Shown: piece by piece, positions 7,124 through 13,532 of the stretch
Position numbering within the stretch: position 1 is the stretch's first letter
Layout: each line of letters begins with the position of its first letter
Assembly: GCA_964481825.1 (NCBI GenBank)
Contig: CAYZUE010000030.1
Coordinates: forward strand, 1 to 15,033
From: CAYZUE01 sp964481825
Lineage (GTDB): Archaea; Hydrothermarchaeota; Hydrothermarchaeia; Hydrothermarchaeales; JALUUU01
DNA: 15,033 nucleotides
Direction of reading: 5' to 3'
Notes under the pieces: model-generated
Told to the model about the DNA's origin: nothing
The model's database searches: none
Seen by the model: only the letters and a program-made list of their open reading frames with translations
Made by a program: the position numbers and the translations under genes

Positions 7124-8308
7124 TTATTCTAAATATTGTTCGATGTTTACTCGATTAAACTTAGAAAAATGCTCCTTAAGAGTATATACTCCAATGTCAA
7201 GAATCTCCTCCTGAGCTTTTTTTAAAATTCTTATTAATGGTGATGCATCACCAATATTCTGGAGCAAATTATTTAAAATAACTTGCCCTTTGATTTCTTT
7301 ATACTGTGATACTGGTGGTATATCCAAGAGTATGTAGCCCTTATCAATATTTAAATCAATTGAGATCTCTTCTTCAATTTTCTTCCATTTCATCACGTTT
7401 TTTCTCAGATGACTTACATTCTTTCTCATATCTTCACTAAGCTCAGTCCAAGGTCTAGAAAAAACATTTTTAAATAAATCTCGTCGATCAAATCTTTCTC
7501 CAATATCATGAACATAACCTTTAGAATTCCTAAAAAGATTTTGAATTGAATAATCATCCATTTTAAATAGTAAATTATAGTCAAGTGATTCATTTTTAAT
7601 GGCTCTCTCAATTGCATTAAGAAACATTTTATCCGCGATTCTGCTTGTATGATGAAGATAAACAGTGGGCATCATTAAAAAACGAGCCACTAGTAAAGCC
7701 TCAACCGCCTTAAGCCCTCCTTTCTCAACTACAAGATCATTATCAAAGATCGTGATAGTATTTAGCAAACGGTCAAGATCGATAACACCATAAGCTACAC
7801 CGGTATGATGTGCATCTCTAACAAGAAAGTCCATCCTATCAACGTCAAACTCGCTAGATATCATTTTACTCATATACCCAGACTTGCCCGCTAATATGGC
7901 ACTTATATCGTTTGGTTTAATATCGACTTCCTCAAGAATACTAGTTATCTCTGAGTTTTCAATAATATGCTCTGTAATTTTTTCGTGGCTAACTCCTAAA
8001 TACCTCTTTAGGAGTTCCTCGGAGGTATGGGATAGTGGACCATGGCCAGTATCATGTAAAAGGGCAGCAAATTTTATTTTAGTTTTATCTAAATTATGTA
8101 AACCTATTTTTTCGCTCAACTTTTCTGCTAGGTAAAATGAACCTAAAGAATGCTCAAAACGGGTATGGTTAGCACCTGGGTAGACAAAATATGTCATTCC
8201 AAGTTGTTTCAAGCGACGTAAACGTTGAAATTCCGGAGTATCAACTATTTTGAGCTCGGTATTGCCGAGAAAGATATCGCCATGGATAGAATCACGGATT
8301 ACTTTCAT
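7124..8308 (-). CDS. HD-superfamily phosphohydrolase (SAMHD1/YwfO-like, COG1078)
   Basis: The 394-residue protein begins with the IRDSIHGDI signature shared by SAMHD1-like dNTP triphosphohydrolases and then EFQRLRRLKQLG (26-37). The metal-binding set is complete: H53 in RFEHSLG, H85-D86 in HDTGHGPLSH (85-94) and D157 in DVDRMDFL. These fit dNTPase-type hydrolysis of nucleotides, although bacterial relatives act on several nucleotides and the substrate here is unproven. The C-terminal half (about 180-394) is the usual helical extension. The ATG at 8308 overlaps the yjbQ TGA by 4 nt (8305-8308), which fixes the start together with the conserved N-terminus. Function could be nucleotide-pool control or phage restriction; the context does not decide. 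Confidence 0.92.
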   Translation of the reverse strand: MKVIRDSIHGDIFLGNTELKIVDTPEFQRLRRLKQLGMTYFVYPGANHTRFEHSLGSFYLAEKLSEKIGLHNLDKTKIKFAALLHDTGHGPLSHTSEELLKRYLGVSHEKITEHIIENSEITSILEEVDIKPNDISAILAGKSGYMSKMISSEFDVDRMDFLVRDAHHTGVAYGVIDLDRLLNTITIFDNDLVVEKGGLKAVEALLVARFLMMPTVYLHHTSRIADKMFLNAIERAIKNESLDYNLLFKMDDYSIQNLFRNSKGYVHDIGERFDRRDLFKNVFSRPWTELSEDMRKNVSHLRKNVMKWKKIEEEISIDLNIDKGYILLDIPPVSQYKEIKGQVILNNLLQNIGDASPLIRILKKAQEEILDIGVYTLKEHFSKFNRVNIEQYLE

Positions 8309-8709
8309 TCTCCAATTACCTGAAAAATAATTTTGCGATTGCGGGGACCATCAAGCTCTGCCAAGAATATATGTTGCCATGTTCCAAGCTGGAGTGATGC
8401 ATTTTGAATGGGAATTGTTACATTAGATCCTAAGCTAATAGATCTAAGGTGTGCATCAGAATTATTATCAATTTTATCGTGTTGATATCCGGCACCCTTA
8501 GGGAAAATCTGAAGAAGCCGTTCATAGTCTTTCATAAGTCCTTTTTCATTTTCATTTATGAAGATTGCATTGGTAGTATGAGGAGAGAATATCATAACCA
8601 ACCCTTCTTTAACATTAGCGTCACCCACGAATCTATTAACTTTTTGAGTAATATCCAAGAATTGTATTTGATCTTTAGTGTCTAAAGAAATAGTTCTTGA
8701 ATTAATCAT
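8305..8709 (-). CDS. yjbQ: YjbQ / UPF0047 family protein
   Basis: The 134-residue protein covers the whole UPF0047 (COG0432) domain. Visible conserved residues are SPHTTNAIFINE (42-53), GYQHD (74-78), NSDAHLRS (83-90), LGTWQ (108-112) and ELDGPR (118-123); the histidines and acidic residues line the putative metal site. The family folds as a trimeric barrel, and the E. coli member shows weak thiamine-phosphate synthase activity, so 'secondary thiamine-phosphate synthase' is the usual label; the true role is unsettled. The ATG at 8709 lies about 24 nt from a good TATA box, so the mRNA is probably leaderless. It is the promoter-proximal gene of a two-gene unit with the HD hydrolase. Confidence 0.93.
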   Translation of the reverse strand: MINSRTISLDTKDQIQFLDITQKVNRFVGDANVKEGLVMIFSPHTTNAIFINENEKGLMKDYERLLQIFPKGAGYQHDKIDNNSDAHLRSISLGSNVTIPIQNASLQLGTWQHIFLAELDGPRNRKIIFQVIGE

Positions 8710-8728
8710 AGTATATCTTTTATTGGGA

Positions 8729-8737
8729 TTATATAAA
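8729..8737 (-). promoter_or_regulatory. TATA box for the yjbQ-HD operon
   Basis: TTTATATAA on the minus strand is centred about 24 nt before the yjbQ ATG. This spacing would put the transcription start at or next to the start codon. Confidence 0.6.
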
Positions 8738-8757
8738 AAAGTTTTAGATAAGGTAAA

Positions 8758-8768
8758 CTTTTATATTT
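8758..8768 (+). promoter_or_regulatory. TATA box for thrS
   Basis: CTTTTATATTT is centred about 27 nt before the thrS ATG at 8791, which predicts transcription starting at or just before the start codon. Its upstream neighbour is the yjbQ TATA box, so the two divergent promoters share about 80 bp. Confidence 0.55.
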
Positions 8769-8778
8769 CCTAATAAAA

Positions 8779-8799
8779 AAGTTTCAGTGCATGAAACTT
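8779..8799. repeat. Interrupted palindrome spanning the thrS start codon
   Basis: Arms AAGTTTCA (8779-8786) and TGAAACTT (8792-8799) are exact inverted repeats around the 5-nt centre GTGCA, whose last base is the A of the ATG. If the mRNA starts upstream, the start codon is held in a hairpin. If it is leaderless, the site is a palindrome over the transcription start, placed like an operator. Confidence 0.5.
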
Positions 8800-10647
8800 C
8801 TATTCATCCACGCTGATTTTATAGAATACCAGACAAAAAAGAAAACTAAGATAGCCGAAGAGATAACTGAAAATCTGAAATTCCAACGAGCTGAAGAGGT
8901 TTTAGTAGTTTTTACAGCTATAGAAAGAGAAGAACAGAATTTACCATTGAAAGCTACTATGCTTGCTTGTAATGAGATAGTTGATGTTTTTAATAAAGTA
9001 AAAGCTGATAGGATAATGCTTTATCCATATGCCCATCTAAGTTCAAATCTATCCAATCCAGAAACGGCGATAAAAGTGTTGAAATCAATAGAAAAAAAAC
9101 TTCTGGATGATGGATATGAAATTACTCGAGCACCCTTCGGTTGGTATAAAAAATTTGGGATAAAATGTAAAGGACATCCCTTATCAGAGCTCTCAAGAGA
9201 TATTGTAGTAAGTAAAGATAAGCAACGAGTTTCAAAAGCAATTGTAGCTGAAAAAAAATTGGAATCCAAATGGTATGTTCTATATAAAGGCTTATTAACA
9301 CCTGCTAATGAGTTTGACTTCACCAAATATCCTAGCTTGAAGATTTTTTATAATTACGAAACTTCTGGTACTAGGACGAATAGTAGTGAACCACCTCATA
9401 TACGTTTGATGAAAGACCATGAATTTGTAGATTATGAACCAGGAAGTGACTCTGGAAACTTACGATGGTACCCAAAAGGAACGCTAATAAAGAAAATACT
9501 TGAAAAGCATGTTACTAATATGGTCCTCAATTATGGGGCAATGCAAGTTGAAACTCCGATAATGTATGATTTTGAACACCCAAAGCTCAGTAAATATCTA
9601 GACAGATTCCCTGCAAGACAATACGTTATTAAAAGCGAAGATAAAGAATATTTCTTACGGTTTGCAGCTTGTTTCGGACAATACTTAATGAATCATGACA
9701 TGACGATATCTCATAAAAATCTTCCTCTACAAATCTATGAACTAACCCACTATTCCTTCAGAAGAGAACAGCGGGGTGAATTAGCAGGTCTAAAGAGACT
9801 AAGAACATTTACAATGCCAGATATGCATACATTATGCAAAGATCTGGACGATGCTAAAAAAGAGTTCATAGCACAGTATAAACTTAGCATGAACTGGATG
9901 GAAGATATAAATGTAAAATATGATGTTGCTATGCGTCTTGTTAAAGAGTTCTACGATAATAATAAGGAGTTCATTAACAATCTTGTTGATCTAGTGGATA
10001 AGCCTGTTCTTATTGAACTGTGGGATCAAAGGTTCTTTTATTTCGTGATGAAATTTGAATTCAGTATTAATGATGCATTAAATAAAGCAGCTACATTATC
10101 AACAGTTCAAATAGATGTTGAGAACTCTGAACGGTTTGACATAAATTATATTGATGAAAAAAACAATGCAAAACATCCATTAATGTTGCATGCAAGTATT
10201 TCTGGTGGAATTGACAGGAACCTTTACGCATTACTCGAAAATGAATGGATGAAAATGCAAAAAGGTATAAAACCTATGCTTCCTGTTTGGCTGTCTCCAA
10301 CCCAAATAAGGATCATACCAGTATCCAATGAACAACTACGATTTTGTTTAAAATTGTTAGATGAATTTGAAAAATGCAACATTCGAGTTGACATTGACGA
10401 TGAAACAAACACTTTGCAGAAAAAAATCCGAAATGCAGAGAAGGAATGGATACCGTTTATCGTTGTCATTGGTAAGAAAGAGGTACAGAGCAATAATTTG
10501 ACTGTTAGGGTAAGGAATATTGGAGGTAATCAAAAAAAGTTTACAACTAAGGAATTAATAAAACATATCCAAAATGAGATAGGAAACAAACCGTTTAAAC
10601 AACTTAGTTTATCTCGGAAGTTGTCTAAAAGGCCCAAATTTAGATGA
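8791..10647 (+). CDS. thrS: Threonyl-tRNA synthetase, archaeal type with editing domain
   Basis: The 618-residue enzyme charges tRNA-Thr. Residues 1-145 are the archaeal D-aminoacyl-tRNA-deacylase-like editing domain (LLFIHADFIEY at 3-13, YPYAHLSS at 78-85, CKGHPLSELSR at 126-136), which removes serine mis-attached to tRNA-Thr. The class II catalytic core follows: motif 2 YSFRREQ (321-327), motif 3 GGIDRNLYALLE (472-483) with R476, and the zinc ligands C294, H346 (PDMH) and H467 (MLHASI). The anticodon-binding domain runs from about 500 to the end (LPVWLSPTQIRIIP). All key sites are present, at the normal length for an archaeal enzyme that needs no separate editing partner. It is transcribed alone, divergently from yjbQ. 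Confidence 0.97.
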   Translation: MKLLFIHADFIEYQTKKKTKIAEEITENLKFQRAEEVLVVFTAIEREEQNLPLKATMLACNEIVDVFNKVKADRIMLYPYAHLSSNLSNPETAIKVLKSIEKKLLDDGYEITRAPFGWYKKFGIKCKGHPLSELSRDIVVSKDKQRVSKAIVAEKKLESKWYVLYKGLLTPANEFDFTKYPSLKIFYNYETSGTRTNSSEPPHIRLMKDHEFVDYEPGSDSGNLRWYPKGTLIKKILEKHVTNMVLNYGAMQVETPIMYDFEHPKLSKYLDRFPARQYVIKSEDKEYFLRFAACFGQYLMNHDMTISHKNLPLQIYELTHYSFRREQRGELAGLKRLRTFTMPDMHTLCKDLDDAKKEFIAQYKLSMNWMEDINVKYDVAMRLVKEFYDNNKEFINNLVDLVDKPVLIELWDQRFFYFVMKFEFSINDALNKAATLSTVQIDVENSERFDINYIDEKNNAKHPLMLHASISGGIDRNLYALLENEWMKMQKGIKPMLPVWLSPTQIRIIPVSNEQLRFCLKLLDEFEKCNIRVDIDDETNTLQKKIRNAEKEWIPFIVVIGKKEVQSNNLTVRVRNIGGNQKKFTTKELIKHIQNEIGNKPFKQLSLSRKLSKRPKFR

Positions 10648-10680
10648 TGTTAATTATAATTGATTTACAAATGGAATAAA

Positions 10681-10691
10681 CTTTAAATATA
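10681..10691 (+). promoter_or_regulatory. Candidate TATA box for the moa cluster
   Basis: CTTTAAATATA lies about 42 nt before the moaC ATG at 10728, leaving a leader of some 17 nt with AGGT at 10720-10723. A second box, TTTATACTATA at 10705-10715, is too close to that ATG but is spaced for the internal ATG at 10764. Confidence 0.45.
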
Positions 10692-10727
10692 AAAATAATT
10701 TAGATTTATACTATAAACCAGGTTAAA

Positions 10728-11198
10728 ATGAAGCTTACTCATGCAGATAAAGGGGGAGTTAAAATGGTTGAGATATCTGAAAAAGAGGATATTAGAAGGA
10801 TTGCTATAGCGCAAGGTAAAATAAAACTGAAAGAAGAAACAATAGAAATTTTAAAGTCTGGAAAAATTGAAAAAGGAAATGTTCTAACCACCGCACAGAT
10901 TGCAGCTACCCAAGCTGTTAAGAAAACATCGGATATAATACCTTTGTGTCACCCTCTACAAATAACAGGTATTAGAGTAAACTTTGAAATAAATAATGAT
11001 AATTTAAAGGTTACAGTGAAAGTTACTACTATAGGAAAAACAGGTGTTGAAATGGAAGCATTGACAGGTGTAACTATCGCTCTATTAACGATATGGGACA
11101 TGGTAAAGGCTAATGAAAAAGATCAAAATGGACAGTACCCTCAGACTAAAATAAGGGATGTATATGTTGTAGAAAAAATAAAAGGTGATAGAAATTAG
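10728..11198 (+). CDS. moaC: Cyclic pyranopterin monophosphate synthase MoaC
   Basis: MoaC converts the 3',8-cyclo-GTP made by MoaA into cyclic pyranopterin monophosphate, the first stable molybdenum-cofactor intermediate. The 156-residue product has LTHADKGG (3-10) with MVEISEK (13-19), PLCHPL (72-77), GVEMEALTGV (106-115), and the catalytic pair D124 and K127 in WDMVK. I keep the ATG at 10728 because the LTH...MV segment is conserved in the family. The ATG at 10764 has a better ribosome binding site (GGGGGAG at 10752-10758) and would cut this segment away; use of both is conceivable. It is the first gene of the moa cluster and overlaps moaB by 14 nt. Confidence 0.95.
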   Translation: MKLTHADKGGVKMVEISEKEDIRRIAIAQGKIKLKEETIEILKSGKIEKGNVLTTAQIAATQAVKKTSDIIPLCHPLQITGIRVNFEINNDNLKVTVKVTTIGKTGVEMEALTGVTIALLTIWDMVKANEKDQNGQYPQTKIRDVYVVEKIKGDRN

Positions 11199-11733
11199 CA
11201 AAACTACTGATAAACACAAGTCCCAAGCACCAAAAAAATTAAAGGCATGTGTAGTTACGATTTCAGATTCTAAATATGATTATAATTGTAACAAATACGT
11301 GTCAAAAAAGGAAAAGGAAGACACTTCTGGTAAGACTATTATTAAAGAACTGAAAAAAGCGGGTCATGAAGTGATTTTTTATACACTTATTCCTGATCAT
11401 GAAGGAATCATAATCGAGACGGTTGACCACATGTCACAGAGGTATATTCCGGATATTATTATAACCACGGGTGGAACTGGAATTGGAAAAAAAGATGTTA
11501 CCGTCGAAGCTATTTCCAGCTTATTTAACAAAACGTTAGAAGGATTTGGGGAGCTTTTTAGAATCGAAAGTTTGAAAGAGATTGGAAGGGCAGCCTTGCT
11601 GAGTAGGGCAGTGGCAGGAATATTTGAAGGAATTATAATATTTGTATTACCAGGTTCGCCAAATGCTGTGAAAACTGGGATGGGCATAATAATTGAAGAG
11701 GCACCTCACCTGGTTAAACATTTAAGAGACTGA
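11185..11733 (+). CDS. moaB: Molybdopterin adenylyltransferase MoaB/MogA family
   Basis: The 182-residue protein activates molybdopterin by adenylation, the step before metal insertion; archaeal MoaB proteins perform the reaction assigned to MogA in E. coli. Hallmarks are ACVVTISDSKY (21-31), TTGGTG (94-99), D104 in KKDVTVEA, EIGRAALLSRAVAG (132-145) and LPGSPNAV (155-162). The start is GTG at 11185 inside the end of moaC, needed to include the HKSQAP lead-in typical of the family; no clear ribosome binding site precedes it, so translation is probably coupled to moaC. The Fe-S protein gene follows after 9 nt. Confidence 0.93.
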   Translation: MIEISKTTDKHKSQAPKKLKACVVTISDSKYDYNCNKYVSKKEKEDTSGKTIIKELKKAGHEVIFYTLIPDHEGIIIETVDHMSQRYIPDIIITTGGTGIGKKDVTVEAISSLFNKTLEGFGELFRIESLKEIGRAALLSRAVAGIFEGIIIFVLPGSPNAVKTGMGIIIEEAPHLVKHLRD

Positions 11734-11742
11734 TTTAAAATT

Positions 11743-12051
11743 ATGCGATTGGATGATATATTAAAAAAACTACCTTTACTGGATTGTGGTGACTGTGGAT
11801 ATGAAACCTGTAGAGATATGGCAAAGGAGATATCCCTCGGTAAAAAAGAATTTCAAAATTGCCTTGTAATTGATGCGGGAAGAAAAGTAGAGATATATGT
11901 AGGAGGGAACCCAATTCCAGTTGGAAATTTTGTGCAGAACTTGATATCTAAAACGATAGTAGCGATGGTATCTACACTTAAAAAAACAAATTTGGATAAT
12001 GGGGATTTAATCGAGATAAAAGTTAAAATTGATGAAGATGATTTACGATAA
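11743..12051 (+). CDS. Small [4Fe-4S] protein of the moa cluster
   Basis: The 102-residue protein has an N-terminal four-cysteine motif, C15-x2-C18-x4-C23-x16-C40 (LDCGDCGYETC then QNC), the pattern of the small Fe-S domain PF04060, which binds one [4Fe-4S] cluster. The remainder (KVEIYVGGNPIPVGNFVQ, then ISKTIVAMVSTLKK) resembles, from memory, the C-terminal extension seen on MobB-type molybdopterin nucleotide proteins of methanogens; here it is free-standing without a GTPase domain. It lies 9 nt after moaB, and its 3' end overlaps moaA by 14 nt. A role in cofactor synthesis, for instance electron supply or cluster support to MoaA, is inferred from position only. Confidence 0.8.
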   Translation: MRLDDILKKLPLLDCGDCGYETCRDMAKEISLGKKEFQNCLVIDAGRKVEIYVGGNPIPVGNFVQNLISKTIVAMVSTLKKTNLDNGDLIEIKVKIDEDDLR

Positions 12052-12970
12052 TTGTGGTCGACCATTAACAAGTATGCGCATATCCATTACTAGCCGTTGT
12101 AATCTAAATTGCATCTATTGTCATCATGAAGGGATAACTCGAAATACTGGTATTGAGATGACTCCTGAAGAAATAGAAGAAATTGTTAGAATAAGTACAG
12201 AATTTGGAGTGAGAAAAGTAAAAATAACAGGTGGTGAGCCACTCCTACGAAAAGATATAGTATCAATAGTTAAAAAAATCTCAGATGTTAGTGGAGTAGA
12301 AGATGTTTCATTAACAACAAACGCTATGTTCCTAGAAAAACTGGCAAAAGAATTGAAAATTGCGGGACTAAATAGGATAAATATTAGTATTGATACTCTT
12401 AAATCTAAAGTTTTTTCAGAGATAACCCAAGGTGGGAATCTATCAACGGTTCAGAGGGGCATAGAAAAAGCCATAGAAGTTGGACTTAAGCCAGTAAAAC
12501 TTAACATGGTCATTATGAAAGGAATTAATAATAGAGAAATTCACAATATGCTAAAAAAATATTCGCGAGATAATGTGGTAGTTCAACTAATTGAACTAGT
12601 TGATAGTAATGAATTATTTTTTGAAAAATATTACTACAGTTTAGACGAAGTAGAAGATAATTTTGAAAGACGGGCAAAGGAAATAGTGGTTAGGAAACTA
12701 ATGCATGGGAGACATAAATATATTTTAAATGGTACAGAAGTTGAAGTTATTAAGCCAATGCATAATACGGATTTTTGTGCCCATTGTACAAGAATCCGAG
12801 TTACTGCTGATGGAAAATTCAAACCCTGTTTAATGAGAGATGATAACCTAGTTAACTTCCTAGATGAAATGCGTTTAGGTGCTGATAAAAATAGACTAAA
12901 GGAACTATTTAAAAAAGCTATAGGAGAACGAGAGCCCTTCTTTAAACAAAATCTTGTTGGAAGTAATTAA
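12038..12970 (+). CDS. moaA: GTP 3',8-cyclase MoaA (radical SAM)
   Basis: MoaA performs the radical SAM cyclisation of GTP that starts molybdenum-cofactor synthesis. Counting from ATG 12038 the protein has 310 residues: GRPLTSMRISIT (7-18), the radical SAM cluster C21-x3-C25-x2-C28, ITGGEPLLR (63-71), and the second cluster cysteines C247, C250 and C264 (FCAHCTRIRVTADGKFKPC) that bind GTP. ATG 12038 is preferred over ATG 12032 and TTG 12029 because homologues begin with a short stretch before the GRP motif. The start lies inside the Fe-S gene, with no strong ribosome binding site. The C-terminus reads FFKQNLVGSN and lacks the terminal Gly-Gly of bacterial MoaA. Confidence 0.95.
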   Translation: MIYDNCGRPLTSMRISITSRCNLNCIYCHHEGITRNTGIEMTPEEIEEIVRISTEFGVRKVKITGGEPLLRKDIVSIVKKISDVSGVEDVSLTTNAMFLEKLAKELKIAGLNRINISIDTLKSKVFSEITQGGNLSTVQRGIEKAIEVGLKPVKLNMVIMKGINNREIHNMLKKYSRDNVVVQLIELVDSNELFFEKYYYSLDEVEDNFERRAKEIVVRKLMHGRHKYILNGTEVEVIKPMHNTDFCAHCTRIRVTADGKFKPCLMRDDNLVNFLDEMRLGADKNRLKELFKKAIGEREPFFKQNLVGSN

Positions 12971-12979
12971 CTTCAAGGA

Positions 12980-12988
12980 CTTATAATA
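12980..12988 (+). promoter_or_regulatory. Possible TATA box before the DUF6951-like gene
   Basis: CTTATAATA lies 10 nt past the moaA stop and about 74 nt before the TTG start at 13058. It would give a leader of roughly 45 nt that includes the GGAGGA ribosome binding site. The gene may equally be read through from moaA. Confidence 0.3.
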
Positions 12989-13057
12989 CAGAAATCAATA
13001 ATGTTACCCATTGTTATTTTGAATTGATTTTAACAGTGGACGAAGGAGGAATATACA

Positions 13058-13375
13058 TTGAGCAAGGTAAAGGTACATGCGGGGATATGTGGATTCGTAT
13101 CCAATATAAAAGTGAATAAAACAGAAGGAAAGAATGCTAAAGTAAAAATCGTAAGTGCTTGTGGAATGATTAAGGACTTGAGCAACGAAATGACAGAAAT
13201 AAATTGGATAAACAGTATGACCAGGGAAATGGCTAATTCAGAAGTATATAAAATAACCGATAAATACATAACCCACGCTGCTTGCCCTGTTCCAAGTGCT
13301 ATTTTGAAGGCTGTAGAAGTCGAATTTGGACTAGCTTTACCGAAAGATGTAACGATGAAAATTGAAAAAGATTAG
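13058..13375 (+). CDS. Conserved DUF6951-like small cysteine protein
   Basis: The 105-residue protein has three cysteines in conserved-looking settings: AGICGFVS (8-15, C11), VSACGMIKDL (32-41, C35) and HAACPVPSAILKAVEVEFGLALP (73-95, C76). I recognise this pattern from the DUF6951 family, common in methanogens; its function is unknown to me. C11, C35, C76 and nearby histidines could bind a metal or cluster. The start is TTG at 13058, supported by GGAGGA at 13045-13050 with 7-nt spacing, one of the best ribosome binding sites in the window. It sits between moaA and the molybdate transporter, which suggests but does not prove a link to molybdenum or tungsten metabolism. Confidence 0.82.
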   Translation: MSKVKVHAGICGFVSNIKVNKTEGKNAKVKIVSACGMIKDLSNEMTEINWINSMTREMANSEVYKITDKYITHAACPVPSAILKAVEVEFGLALPKDVTMKIEKD

Positions 13376-13499
13376 ATCTTTTAGAAAGTCCTAAATAAAT
13401 TAAGAAGATTATCCATTTATTCATTAGTCTTTAATTAAAAATCTATTAAAAATAAGGGATAAGGAAAAAATAATTTTATTATCTCCAATTAGGCAATAA

Positions 13500-13513
13500 T
13501 AGATATATATCTA
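13500..13513 (+). promoter_or_regulatory. Palindromic TATA box of the molybdate transporter
   Basis: TAGATATATATCTA is a perfect 14-bp palindrome, centred about 26 nt before the ATG at 13533. It is the only good TATA candidate, and its spacing predicts a leaderless mRNA. A dimeric regulator bound here would block TBP directly. Confidence 0.5.
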
Positions 13514-13532
13514 GGATAATTAGGATATTTTA

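Noticed and set aside
8449..8685. Plus-strand frame opposite yjbQ
   Set aside because: YjbQ is intact on the minus strand across the same bases; the frame has no ribosome binding site or recognisable motif.
12029..12037. TTG 12029 or ATG 12032 as the moaA start
   Set aside because: They add only two or three residues; ATG 12038 gives the usual short lead-in before the GRP motif, though ATG 12032 cannot be excluded.
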